Of a stretch of DNA of 25,854 bases, positions 1 to 6,955 are shown piece by piece (positions within the stretch are counted from its first letter, which is position 1; each line of letters starts with the position of its first letter). A model generated the notes under the pieces. The model was not told where the DNA came from. It made no database searches and was given only the letters and a program-made list of their open reading frames with translations. The DNA is from a virus. Where the stretch lies: IMG/VR virus record IMGVR_UViG_3300027906_003334, positions 1 through 25,854 of that record, one strand, 5' to 3'. Made by a program: the position numbers and the translations under genes.

Positions 1-804
1 GTATGTATTCTCATATTCACTATAATCTTTTTCAGTCAATGATTCGAAAGTCTCTTCGCTGTCATCATAATAAAACTTTCTGAACATTCTAAAGGGGTTT
101 TGTATGTATTCCAGCTCTCTTGTCTCTGTATCAAAGATATGAAACCCCCTGGGGTCTTTATAATCACTCCATGTTATTTCATAGGGATTCCCCAAATAGT
201 AAACTGTTCCATTATCCGATTTGTGGTGAAAGTGTCCACTCATGGCCATATCAAATTTTTCAAATATTTTTGCTTCTACACCATCATGACTCCATGAACC
301 AATATGTTGTTCAAACCCCTTTACTTCAAGATGACCCATAAGGATTTGACATTGTGTATTTTTAATGGCTTTCATACACTCCCCATAATTGTCTTCATTT
401 ATCCACGGCATCATTAAAATACCCAAACCATCAAAGTCCACTTCCTTTGGAGAAGAATACATCCACGGCTCAACTTTCCCCTCATGTGTAGTAAAAATTT
501 CTTGGAGAGAGTTTAGTTCATTGGTGTTCTTGTGGAAGGTATCATGATTACCAATAATTATGTGAGTATCTACCCCCATTTTCCACAAACGTTCAACAAA
601 ATTTGTTCGTAGATCATTCAATATCTTAAAGTTGATAAACTTTCTGCGATCAACTACATCACCTAAATGGATTAAAGTCTTGATATTGTGTTCTTCCAAA
701 TAAGGAAAAAACACCTCATCATAAAACTTTCGAAAGTAGGTTAGGAATGTGAGGGAATCTCCCCTAGCGCCCCAATGAGTGTCCGTTATAAGAGCAATCT
801 TCAT
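1..804 (-). CDS. 47: Recombination endonuclease subunit gp47 (SbcD/Mre11-like), 3' end cut by window
   Basis: This is the nuclease subunit of the T4 gp46-gp47 complex, which resects DNA ends for recombination-dependent replication and helps degrade host DNA. The reading frame starts with ATG at 804 and is open to the left edge (268 codons), so the C-terminus is missing. Calcineurin-like metallophosphoesterase motifs are all present and in order: D8-x-H10 near the start, GDVVDRR with the metal-binding Asp at residue 49, GNHD at 85-88, then MGHLE and SGHFHH further on. The start overlaps the gene 55 stop in an ATGA (801-804), so the two are probably translationally coupled. Gene 46 would be expected just beyond the left edge. 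The identification is firm because all phosphoesterase motifs and the neighbours agree. Confidence 0.93.
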   Translation of the reverse strand, partial: MKIALITDTHWGARGDSLTFLTYFRKFYDEVFFPYLEEHNIKTLIHLGDVVDRRKFINFKILNDLRTNFVERLWKMGVDTHIIIGNHDTFHKNTNELNSLQEIFTTHEGKVEPWMYSSPKEVDFDGLGILMMPWINEDNYGECMKAIKNTQCQILMGHLEVKGFEQHIGSWSHDGVEAKIFEKFDMAMSGHFHHKSDNGTVYYLGNPYEITWSDYKDPRGFHIFDTETRELEYIQNPFRMFRKFYYDDSEETFESLTEKDYSEYENTY

Positions 805-1376
805 AATGTAACACCCATAAACAATTCTAGTTTTGTTGGTTCTTTTTTAACCGCTTTTTTCTTTTTACTCTTTTCAAAATTATCGACAAACTCATCAACC
901 ACTATTTTAAATTCTGAATTTTTGTAATCTCCTGTAGGATCGGGAACATCATTCGTTTTTTCTTGATCCATATAGTTTGGCATTATATCATAATTTTGCA
1001 TGCTCTTATATTTAATATACAACTGTTTCTTTTCTTTTTGTATTCTTCTAATAAAAGCATAGTAAATTATTTGGGTAAAATATGCAAATGGATTGTTTGA
1101 TTTTTCGGGATTGAAATTGTGGATATAATGTAGACAGTTTTCTATTCCATCAGATATCATATCATTCTTAAATGCGTAATTTATGAAATTAGGCCGGAAG
1201 GATAATCTTTGTGCTATCTTCAAAAATACTGAACCTAGATACTCAGAAATTTGTGGAAGGTCTTTTTCATTTTTAACTGCGGTGTCATATTCCTTTTTAT
1301 ATACGATCATCGCTTCTAGAAACTTTGCATTATCTACGTAATGAGCCTTATTTTTAATATTCTTTCTTCGTGCCAT
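801..1376 (-). CDS. 55: Late-transcription sigma factor gp55
   Basis: T4 gp55 is the phage sigma factor that directs host RNA polymerase to late promoters (TATAAATA) and couples late transcription to the gp45 sliding clamp. This 191-residue protein has the family layout. A basic N-terminus is followed by a sigma region-2-like segment (about residues 76-120: DMISDGIENCLHYIHNF, then PFAYFTQIIYYAFIRRIQKE), which fits -10 recognition and core binding. A Lys-rich linker leads to a short hydrophobic/acidic tail, LELFMGVTL, that resembles the clamp-binding C-terminus of T4 gp55. It is followed by gene 47 with an ATGA overlap and is preceded by a consensus sigma-70 promoter (1421-1448), which suits expression before late genes. 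Late promoters matching its expected specificity occur at 17098, 19086 and 22063. Confidence 0.93.
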   Translation of the reverse strand: MARRKNIKNKAHYVDNAKFLEAMIVYKKEYDTAVKNEKDLPQISEYLGSVFLKIAQRLSFRPNFINYAFKNDMISDGIENCLHYIHNFNPEKSNNPFAYFTQIIYYAFIRRIQKEKKQLYIKYKSMQNYDIMPNYMDQEKTNDVPDPTGDYKNSEFKIVVDEFVDNFEKSKKKKAVKKEPTKLELFMGVTL

Positions 1377-1420
1377 AATTTTACATCTTTTTGGTTAGAT
1401 TAAACTTAATTACTATACTC

Positions 1421-1448
1421 ATTATATCATAAAATTCATAGATGTCAA
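1421..1448 (-). promoter_or_regulatory. Consensus sigma-70 promoter for genes 55-47
   Basis: On the minus strand the -35 box TTGACA (1448-1443) and the -10 box TATAAT (1426-1421) both match the consensus exactly, with a 16-base spacer. Transcription would begin near 1414 and leave a leader of about 38 bases before the gene 55 ATG at 1376. This is what an early promoter read by unmodified host polymerase looks like. It lies back to back with an equally perfect promoter on the other strand. Confidence 0.85.
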
Positions 1449-1471
1449 GTGGGGTGCTGGGGTCTTGACAT
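1442..1471. repeat. 8-bp inverted repeat joining the two divergent -35 boxes
   Basis: ATGTCAAG (1442-1449) and CTTGACAT (1464-1471) form a perfect inverted repeat with a 14-base G-rich spacer. The arms contain the -35 boxes of the two divergent promoters, so part of the symmetry follows from the promoters being back to back. The spacing of about two helical turns between arm centres would also suit a dimeric operator. Confidence 0.6.
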
Positions 1472-1492
1472 TTGAAAAAAAGATGTTATAAT
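1465..1492 (+). promoter_or_regulatory. Consensus sigma-70 promoter pointing antisense to the operon
   Basis: On the plus strand TTGACA (1465-1470) and TATAAT (1487-1492) again match perfectly with a 16-base spacer. No convincing plus-strand gene follows: the transcript would start near 1499 and run antisense through the 3' end of the 125-residue gene and towards uvsW. It could make an antisense RNA or a short leader RNA. The box quality makes chance unlikely, but its activity is inferred. Confidence 0.7.
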
Positions 1493-1517
1493 TAGGTGTT
1501 AAACCGAAAAGGTAAGT

Positions 1518-1895
1518 TTAATTCATTAATCCTTTTGGTTCATAATCTGCTAAGATTTTAGACATTTTATCTAATTCTTGATCTTTATCTAATACTTTAT
1601 CCTCTTCTACAGAATTTATATAAAAGTCTTGAAAATCCTTGCCTAATTCTGAAACAGACATAATACTTCTTGCTGATAAAGGAACATGTGTGGTATCCGT
1701 GAAGGGAAGCCATTTAAGTAATGCTAATTGTGTCTCTTTTTTGTCATCATTAAATTTCATCATCACTTTCATCGGCCAATGTAATTCTAAATATCCACTA
1801 CTTTTACTTCTATCAGTTACATTTACCTTCGCAAAAATAATCTCACCATTTTCTAATCTTATAACTTTTAAGTTTTCTTTGGTTAATTCTTCCAT
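1518..1895 (-). CDS. Small conserved marine T4-like phage protein, possible Sm-like fold
   Basis: This 125-residue protein lies between uvsW (stop codon directly abutting this ATG) and gene 55. It has no signal peptide or membrane segment. Its first 80 residues have a small-beta-barrel look: alternating hydrophobic strands around LKVIRLENGEIIFAKV (8-23), then ELHWPMKVMMKF, then ALLKWLPF, with a charged helical tail rich in Asp, Glu and Lys. An Sm-like (LSM) domain is my best structural guess, and a phage RNA- or nucleic-acid-binding helper role would fit the neighbourhood, but both are inference. The reading frame, its tight packing with uvsW and the conserved-looking position make it a real gene. 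The function is unknown. Confidence 0.8.
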   Translation of the reverse strand: MEELTKENLKVIRLENGEIIFAKVNVTDRSKSSGYLELHWPMKVMMKFNDDKKETQLALLKWLPFTDTTHVPLSARSIMSVSELGKDFQDFYINSVEEDKVLDKDQELDKMSKILADYEPKGLMN

Positions 1896-3380
1896 TCATG
1901 CCTTAAGTGGTATGTTGTGAATCTTATATGGAAATTTCTCTTCATCATATATTTTCATTCTATCTTCATGATGTCGATAAGCATAATTCTTTCTGTTCTT
2001 CCACCTCAAATCATCCGCAATATCATATAGTACAGTTTCTTGGTTATTGTCCGACAATCTCAGACCCCTACCTATAGACTGTAAGTTCCTAATACGAGAT
2101 TTAGAAGGACTAGCGAACACAATGTTATGAAGATTCCTAATGTTGATGCCGGTACTGAATACACCATAACTGGCCACGATGATCGCGTCAGTTTCTTTTT
2201 CAGCAATGGCTCGTATTTGTTCTCTTGTATCGGTTTCTGTTCCACCATGTACAAAGAAGACTTTTCTAGATCCAACATCTATTTTCTCCCAAAGTAAATC
2301 ATATAAAATACGTCCATGTTTTTTGACCAATCTAAACAGGAGCAAAGTATTACCTTCAAGAGATAATACTAAGTTTCGTATATATTTATTTCTTTTCTCA
2401 TGACCCACTAGAAATTCTATCTCATCTGCATATTTAATTTGTTTAAACTGTTCACATATTACATCAGGATATCTTAATACAATAATTTCTATACGAAATG
2501 GAGCCAATTCTTTTTTGTCAATCAATTGTTTAGTGGTTGTAACCTTATAAACCTTACCAAATAGACCTTCAAGTACTAATTTGTGAGTTTGCGTTCCATC
2601 TAATGTTCCTGTAGTACCAACTCTGTATTCTGCGTTCACACATTTGGTCATGATGGATGTAAGAGACTTTGACTTGAATCCATGTGCTTCATCACCTATA
2701 ACTAACTTATATGGTTCAAAAAGTTTCTTATTAAGTTTATAAATGGATTGCCACGTAGAGATAACCACCTTTTTATCTGACACTTTATCTTGACCTGCGT
2801 AGACTTGGTGACAAAATTTTGCGGAATCCCATCCATATTCTTGAAAGTCTGAATACAACTGAGAAACAAGTGAAGTGGTAGGTACGATTATGAGAGTCTT
2901 AACGTTAAGTGCTCGTACAATTAGATAGATGATTAGGGATTTTCCACTTGCGGTAGGAGATACCAACAGACATTTTTTATATGACAAAGCATGGTGAAAT
3001 CCTTCGAGTTGATAATCTCTAGGTTCAAAAGGTAACTTTAAGTCATCAAGGAAAGCTTGATTTTTTGCTATTTTTCTAGGTTTCCAATCAAAACCTATCG
3101 GGGCTACTCGATAATTTCGGGGCTCAGCAAAGATAAACACGTACTCAAGTAATCCACTATACAGTAACCTATTGTGAATATTGAATAATCTTATCTTTCC
3201 ATCCCAAATCTTCATACGATATGCTGGCATGAATGTGTGGCCCGGAACAGTAAATGTGAAATAATCACAAATTTCTTGCGCTACGCCAGCTTCACAGCTT
3301 ATCTTGAGATATACTTCATCTTTCTTAGTAACCTCAATGACCTCAATGACCTTCTGTGAATCGTTTCCAATCGATTGCAT
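1896..3380 (-). CDS. uvsW: UvsW-type RNA-DNA and DNA helicase
   Basis: UvsW is a superfamily 2 helicase that unwinds R-loops and branched DNA, shutting off origin-primed replication and driving recombination intermediates late in infection. The 494-residue product carries an N-terminal DNA-binding segment (CDYFTFTVPGHTFMP then KIWDGKIRLF at about 38-66, as in T4 UvsW). Next come Walker A SPTASGKSL (141-149), motif Ia IVPTTSLVSQ, the DEAH box (230-233), the GTTGT motif III region, and helicase C-domain motifs VASYGVFSTGINI and QSIGRGLR. Length is close to T4 UvsW (about 500 residues). The ATG at 3380 lies 38 bases inside the end of uvsY, so translation is likely coupled. No later in-frame ATG before the conserved N-terminal motif would keep the domain intact. 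Confidence 0.96.
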   Translation of the reverse strand: MQSIGNDSQKVIEVIEVTKKDEVYLKISCEAGVAQEICDYFTFTVPGHTFMPAYRMKIWDGKIRLFNIHNRLLYSGLLEYVFIFAEPRNYRVAPIGFDWKPRKIAKNQAFLDDLKLPFEPRDYQLEGFHHALSYKKCLLVSPTASGKSLIIYLIVRALNVKTLIIVPTTSLVSQLYSDFQEYGWDSAKFCHQVYAGQDKVSDKKVVISTWQSIYKLNKKLFEPYKLVIGDEAHGFKSKSLTSIMTKCVNAEYRVGTTGTLDGTQTHKLVLEGLFGKVYKVTTTKQLIDKKELAPFRIEIIVLRYPDVICEQFKQIKYADEIEFLVGHEKRNKYIRNLVLSLEGNTLLLFRLVKKHGRILYDLLWEKIDVGSRKVFFVHGGTETDTREQIRAIAEKETDAIIVASYGVFSTGINIRNLHNIVFASPSKSRIRNLQSIGRGLRLSDNNQETVLYDIADDLRWKNRKNYAYRHHEDRMKIYDEEKFPYKIHNIPLKA

Positions 3381-3783
3381 TTTTAATTAAATAACCTCTG
3401 TTAGACAAACTTTTCACTATAGATTCAAGATAATCAGTTTTTTCTTCTTGAAGTGTGAGTTTTTTCTTCAGTTCTATTATATCTTCATCAGCATCAATGT
3501 ATTCTTGTACATCTGCCTTGAGTAGTTTGAATTGAAATGGCTCCCAATCAAGAGCCTCCATTTCTTCTGCACTCATCCTCCCCGAATAGTATTCCCTTTT
3601 TAGTTTCAAGAGTTTACTATTTTCGAATTTCATAGTACGGAGTCTTATACGTTCATCGTGAAAGTATATTAAGTATTTGTTGTGTAATTGTGGAATTTTT
3701 ATTGATTCTTTGGAGAGCTCAGTTTCATCCATTTCACAATCGATTGTCCATTGATATTGTATTTCTTCAAACTTCATTCTCAT
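3343..3783 (-). CDS. uvsY: Recombination mediator UvsY
   Basis: UvsY loads the UvsX recombinase onto gp32-coated single-stranded DNA. The 146-residue protein matches T4 UvsY in size and in two diagnostic places: the LKLKREYYSGRM segment in the middle (T4 has ARLDYYSGR) and the C-terminal NRGYLIKNAIDWKRFTEGH (T4 has SRGFAIKHIQDMRAFEAGK). The middle and C-terminal parts are strongly helical and charged, consistent with the coiled-coil hexamer of the family. It overlaps uvsW by 38 bases and its start lies 17 bases inside the end of the upstream methyltransferase gene. The accessory enzyme cluster therefore reads directly into the recombination genes without a visible promoter. ATGs at 3783 and 3777 are both possible starts. 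Confidence 0.93.
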   Translation of the reverse strand: MRMKFEEIQYQWTIDCEMDETELSKESIKIPQLHNKYLIYFHDERIRLRTMKFENSKLLKLKREYYSGRMSAEEMEALDWEPFQFKLLKADVQEYIDADEDIIELKKKLTLQEEKTDYLESIVKSLSNRGYLIKNAIDWKRFTEGH

Positions 3784-4369
3784 AATCTTTCAATTTTTTG
3801 AGTGCAACCATTGTACCCGCTTGTTCGATTATTTCGGCATAACCCTCTTCGATCCATTCATCTATAAATTGTGTCACACCCTCACAAGTTGGATCAGTAT
3901 AATCATGTGCTAGACACGGACCATTCAAATAATTCCAATGATGTATGAAATCTTTTTTAACACCTTCATACGAATGATCACCATCTACAAATAACAATGA
4001 TATTGGGAAGTTTTTCATTCCCCACGAATTATCTACTCTAATATCTATTCGTTCTTTTTCTTCGTAATTATTCAACCAATCATCCACATCAGGATCATGG
4101 CATCCTTCAACAACATCAACTGAAACTATTTTTACCTTAGTATCATGGGTAGCCAATGCGAGTAAAACTGTTGATCCTGCCCAATACCTACCAATCTCTA
4201 ATATAATATTACCCGTATTATCTTTGGGCATCTTTATCCATTGTTGTGATGCATACTTATACAATAAACCGGCTTCATGTAAATCTAATCGGATTATATT
4301 TCTTGTTTCTCTAGGGGAATTAAATAACCATAATAAATTAACAAAATCTGATTCCGTATAATCATTCAT
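3767..4369 (-). CDS. Class I SAM-dependent methyltransferase (Methyltransf_24-like)
   Basis: A 200-residue Rossmann-fold methyltransferase. Motif I appears as NIILEIGRYWAGST (about 53-66), a strand end VKIVSVDVVEG carries the acidic ribose-binding residue, and FVDGDHSYEGVKKDF (about 128-142) is the hallmark of the Methyltransf_24/CmcI-like group. LAHDYTDPTCEGV follows, another group feature (acidic/His residues that can hold a metal). Members methylate small molecules or sugars, so O- or N-methylation of the cluster product is the natural inference. The start overlaps the stop of the radical SAM gene in an ATGA, and its own end overlaps uvsY. A second protein of the same family is encoded at 10278-10898, but the two are quite different in sequence, which suggests different substrates or positions. 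Confidence 0.85.
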   Translation of the reverse strand: MNDYTESDFVNLLWLFNSPRETRNIIRLDLHEAGLLYKYASQQWIKMPKDNTGNIILEIGRYWAGSTVLLALATHDTKVKIVSVDVVEGCHDPDVDDWLNNYEEKERIDIRVDNSWGMKNFPISLLFVDGDHSYEGVKKDFIHHWNYLNGPCLAHDYTDPTCEGVTQFIDEWIEEGYAEIIEQAGTMVALKKLKDYENEV

Positions 4370-5622
4370 AATATTTCTTTCAATTTAGGTATATATTTTT
4401 CTATAGTGTTAAAGGGGGTATCTTCATCAATTAGCCATCTATAAGTAGGTATTAATCTCCTTACAACTTTTTTCTTTTTGTTATCATCTTCATCATACTG
4501 TACAACTTCTGAATGAAAAGTAAAATCTACACCATCTGGGGGATCGCCTATAGTTGTCTCTAAGTATTCATAAAAATCAGCTACTAATTTTTTCATAGGC
4601 CAATCTTTTTTATCATAAGAACACAACCATTTAGGTGTATAAGTGTCTCCATCTTCAACATATTCTAACTTATCTTCTATTCTAGAAAATGTGTGTTTAT
4701 GATTTTTATAAGATCCAATTCCTAATACATTATAATTTGTCGCGTGTAATATATGGGATTCGGTGCACAAGCCGTCAAGGTGTATATCTTGTTGAGACAT
4801 TTCATCCCAATCTATTTCTTTTTTATACATCTTCAATTCTTTTCTACACTTTCTTCCCGTTTCATCACGAAAATAATCTTCTTGTTGTACGCCTTCCATA
4901 CCTCCCACACAATATTGACTATTATCATTCAAAAATTTGTTAACTAATTTACAAACTATAGGATCGTATTTTCCCAATTCATCAAAAATTGTTTGGACAC
5001 TTATTTCTGATATATCATGATCTATTAATTTTTGTATATCTGAAGAAAGTCTATCTAAGTCTTTTTGTAAATCTCCCGTATCAAAAAAGATAACATCTGA
5101 CATTGTAAATAATCCTAGTGAATTTGCATAGTCTATGAATTCAAAAATAACATCATCATTTTTTGGTGCTCTTCGTTTTTGTTGTTTTACTACTTCTCTA
5201 TCAAAACTCTGTACACAAGCTATTACTGTATTAAAGTTATATTCTTTTAGAACATCTAATTGTTCCTTATGTAATCTGGAATCTGCCATGTGAAATTCCA
5301 TTAATTTTCTTGGACACTCTTTGAAATTGGGGATGAGATCAAATATATTTCTCATTATTTCTGGAGTCATTAATGAGGGAGTACCACCACCCCAAAAATA
5401 ATTACGAATGAGACCTGAACTTAATACAGGCTCATAAAATTTAATCATGTGGGGGAGATATTCTGAATAATAACGTTGGAAGGCATTCTTTTCAAACATT
5501 GAACCCTTAAAAGTACAATAACTACATTGCTCTTTACAAAAGGGACTATGTATGTAAACTCCCGTTTTAAGTTCTGTATTACTCCATGCCGTTAAAATAT
5601 CTTCAGAGGTAAGGTCTTTCAT
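4366..5622 (-). CDS. HemW/HemN-like radical SAM protein
   Basis: A 418-residue radical SAM enzyme. The 4Fe-4S/SAM motif CKEQCSYC (Cys 29, 33, 36) follows YIHSPF exactly as in the coproporphyrinogen dehydrogenase/HemW family. GGGTPSLM (78-85) and the later VQSFDREVVKQQKRR are also HemW-type. I use ATG at 5622, six bases after the previous stop with a GGGAA upstream; a TTG start at 5637 would add five residues and overlap the preceding gene. True HemW proteins act in haem trafficking and HemN in haem synthesis, but family resemblance alone does not give the substrate: HemN-like proteins also include methyltransferases and cyclopropanases. Its place between a DUF6445 gene and a methyltransferase gene points to a tailoring step. 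The C-terminal 120 residues are divergent and rich in Lys, Asp and Glu. Confidence 0.85.
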   Translation of the reverse strand: MKDLTSEDILTAWSNTELKTGVYIHSPFCKEQCSYCTFKGSMFEKNAFQRYYSEYLPHMIKFYEPVLSSGLIRNYFWGGGTPSLMTPEIMRNIFDLIPNFKECPRKLMEFHMADSRLHKEQLDVLKEYNFNTVIACVQSFDREVVKQQKRRAPKNDDVIFEFIDYANSLGLFTMSDVIFFDTGDLQKDLDRLSSDIQKLIDHDISEISVQTIFDELGKYDPIVCKLVNKFLNDNSQYCVGGMEGVQQEDYFRDETGRKCRKELKMYKKEIDWDEMSQQDIHLDGLCTESHILHATNYNVLGIGSYKNHKHTFSRIEDKLEYVEDGDTYTPKWLCSYDKKDWPMKKLVADFYEYLETTIGDPPDGVDFTFHSEVVQYDEDDNKKKKVVRRLIPTYRWLIDEDTPFNTIEKYIPKLKEIL

Positions 5623-5627
5623 TTTAA

Positions 5628-6383
5628 TTATTCCCAAAAAAATACTTGTGATATTCTATCGGTAATATTATTCGGCTTGTCACTTTTTAGTACCGGATAA
5701 TGTAGCATACCCCCAAAATAAGTTACCATTGAATTATACTTACCTTGAGATTGATATATTATTTCCCAATTATCAATGTCAGTTGATACATCTTTTATAG
5801 GCGGGACCTTTTTCATATATTCCTCATATTTACTTACTTTATTCAAATAAGTATTAGGTTCTAAACCTTCAATATCGGTAATCCAGTCCACATGAAGAGG
5901 GTGGCGAGGATACACACAAATATCTGATAACTTGTGCCTGCAAATAGCACTTCCCAAATTATCATCTGGAGGCTTATTTAAATAGATCACACTCGAAAGT
6001 ATACTACGATCACTATGAGGATTCCTTTCAGGGGACTCAACATCAAAATTACTAAAAATATTACACATAAATTGATTGTGTACATTTAAATTTTCAAGAT
6101 CAATATAATTACTAATACCCAATTTTAATAATAACACTCCTTTTAATTGATCTACGATACCTTCTATATTGAGCAAATCACTTCTTTGATATCTATGATA
6201 TCCAAATTCTTTATAAGTAGGAAATTCGGGGAGAGGTGACTGTAGTATAAAATCTCTCACTATATCTGGATTTTCATAAAAATTATCAATAATAACTACT
6301 GGGTATTTTCCTTCTATTAAAGTAGTATGAATCTCCATGTCTAGATTTAGTCTAAACATTTCATTATTATCATACGATATCAT
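5628..6383 (-). CDS. DUF6445 protein, 2OG-Fe(II) oxygenase-like (copy B)
   Basis: A 251-residue protein of the DUF6445 type. The N-terminus YPVVIIDNFYENPDIVRDF (27-45) is the family opening. NPHSD (H123-x-D125), the segment GSAICRHKLSD (144-154, where family members have GTAFYRH) and a distal His in GGMLHYP (H228) together look like the HxD...H iron site of a prolyl-hydroxylase-type jelly-roll oxygenase. DUF6445 proteins often sit beside tryptophan halogenases in bacteria, as here. The ATG at 6383 lies 14 bases inside the preceding carbamoyltransferase C-half. Its opening MISYDN aligns with MTVYDN in the paralogue at 6956-7765, but overall identity is modest, so this is an old duplication or two acquisitions. 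The 2OG co-substrate and hydroxylation chemistry are inferred from the motif. Confidence 0.8.
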   Translation of the reverse strand: MISYDNNEMFRLNLDMEIHTTLIEGKYPVVIIDNFYENPDIVRDFILQSPLPEFPTYKEFGYHRYQRSDLLNIEGIVDQLKGVLLLKLGISNYIDLENLNVHNQFMCNIFSNFDVESPERNPHSDRSILSSVIYLNKPPDDNLGSAICRHKLSDICVYPRHPLHVDWITDIEGLEPNTYLNKVSKYEEYMKKVPPIKDVSTDIDNWEIIYQSQGKYNSMVTYFGGMLHYPVLKSDKPNNITDRISQVFFWE

Positions 6384-6951
6384 CAGACTTTTTAAATAAG
6401 AAATTTCCCATAATGAGATAATCTATTTTAGTAGATTTAAATGTTTTTAATGCATCTTCGGGTGATTCTACTATAGGTTCACCATTCACGTTGAATGAAG
6501 TATTTAATAAAATTGGTACAGAAGTTTGTTTATAAAATTCCTTTAACAATTGAAAAATGGGTTTATTTAGGCGTTCTGTTACAGTTTGTATTCTTGCTGT
6601 ACCATCTACATGTGTTACTGCGGGAACTTGACCTATTTTATCGGGCCGAAGGTGAGCATTAAAAAGCATATAAGGAGAAGATTTTTTAGGAATATCATAC
6701 CATTCATAAACATACTCTTCTAACATAATTGGAGCATAAGGTCTCCACTCTTCTCTATGTTTAACTTGTTTATTGATATAATCTTGATTATCTATAATTG
6801 TAGGATTAGCTAGTATAGACCTATTTCCCAATGCTCTAGGTCCGTATTCACTGCGACCTTGAAACCAACCGATAATCTTATTTTCTATTAAATAATTAAC
6901 AACTTGTTCACATAATATATTAAAATTTTCATACTCTTTATAAGTTATCAT
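6370..6951 (-). CDS. Carbamoyltransferase C-terminal (YrdC-like) domain as a separate gene
   Basis: This 193-residue protein is the C-terminal half of a NodU/CmcH/TobZ-type O-carbamoyltransferase. The signature GWFQGRSEYGPRALGNRSIL lies at residues 28-47, followed by the REEWRPYAP segment, VTHVDGTARIQTV and LNTSFNVNGEP, all in family order. In the fused family this YrdC-like domain makes carbamoyl-adenylate from carbamoyl phosphate and ATP. The missing N-terminal half is encoded separately at 7752-9032, with a DUF6445 gene in between. I use ATG at 6951, which has AAAGG eight bases upstream; a TTG at 6969 would add six residues. The protein is complete, with no internal stop, so it looks like a working subunit and not a decayed fragment. 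Confidence 0.88.
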   Translation of the reverse strand: MITYKEYENFNILCEQVVNYLIENKIIGWFQGRSEYGPRALGNRSILANPTIIDNQDYINKQVKHREEWRPYAPIMLEEYVYEWYDIPKKSSPYMLFNAHLRPDKIGQVPAVTHVDGTARIQTVTERLNKPIFQLLKEFYKQTSVPILLNTSFNVNGEPIVESPEDALKTFKSTKIDYLIMGNFLFKKSDDIV

Positions 6952-6955
6952 AAAT

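Noticed and set aside
100-341. Two short plus-strand open frames at the left edge
   Set aside because: They are the antisense of the gene 47 coding region, which has complete phosphoesterase motifs.
1502-1540. Hairpin at the end of the 125-residue gene as a rho-independent terminator for the uvsY-uvsW transcript
   Set aside because: The stem has a bulge, an 18-base loop and no U-run on the minus strand.
2383-2390. AATAAATA inside uvsW
   Set aside because: It lies in the middle of a coding region far from any gene start and is expected by chance in AT-rich DNA.
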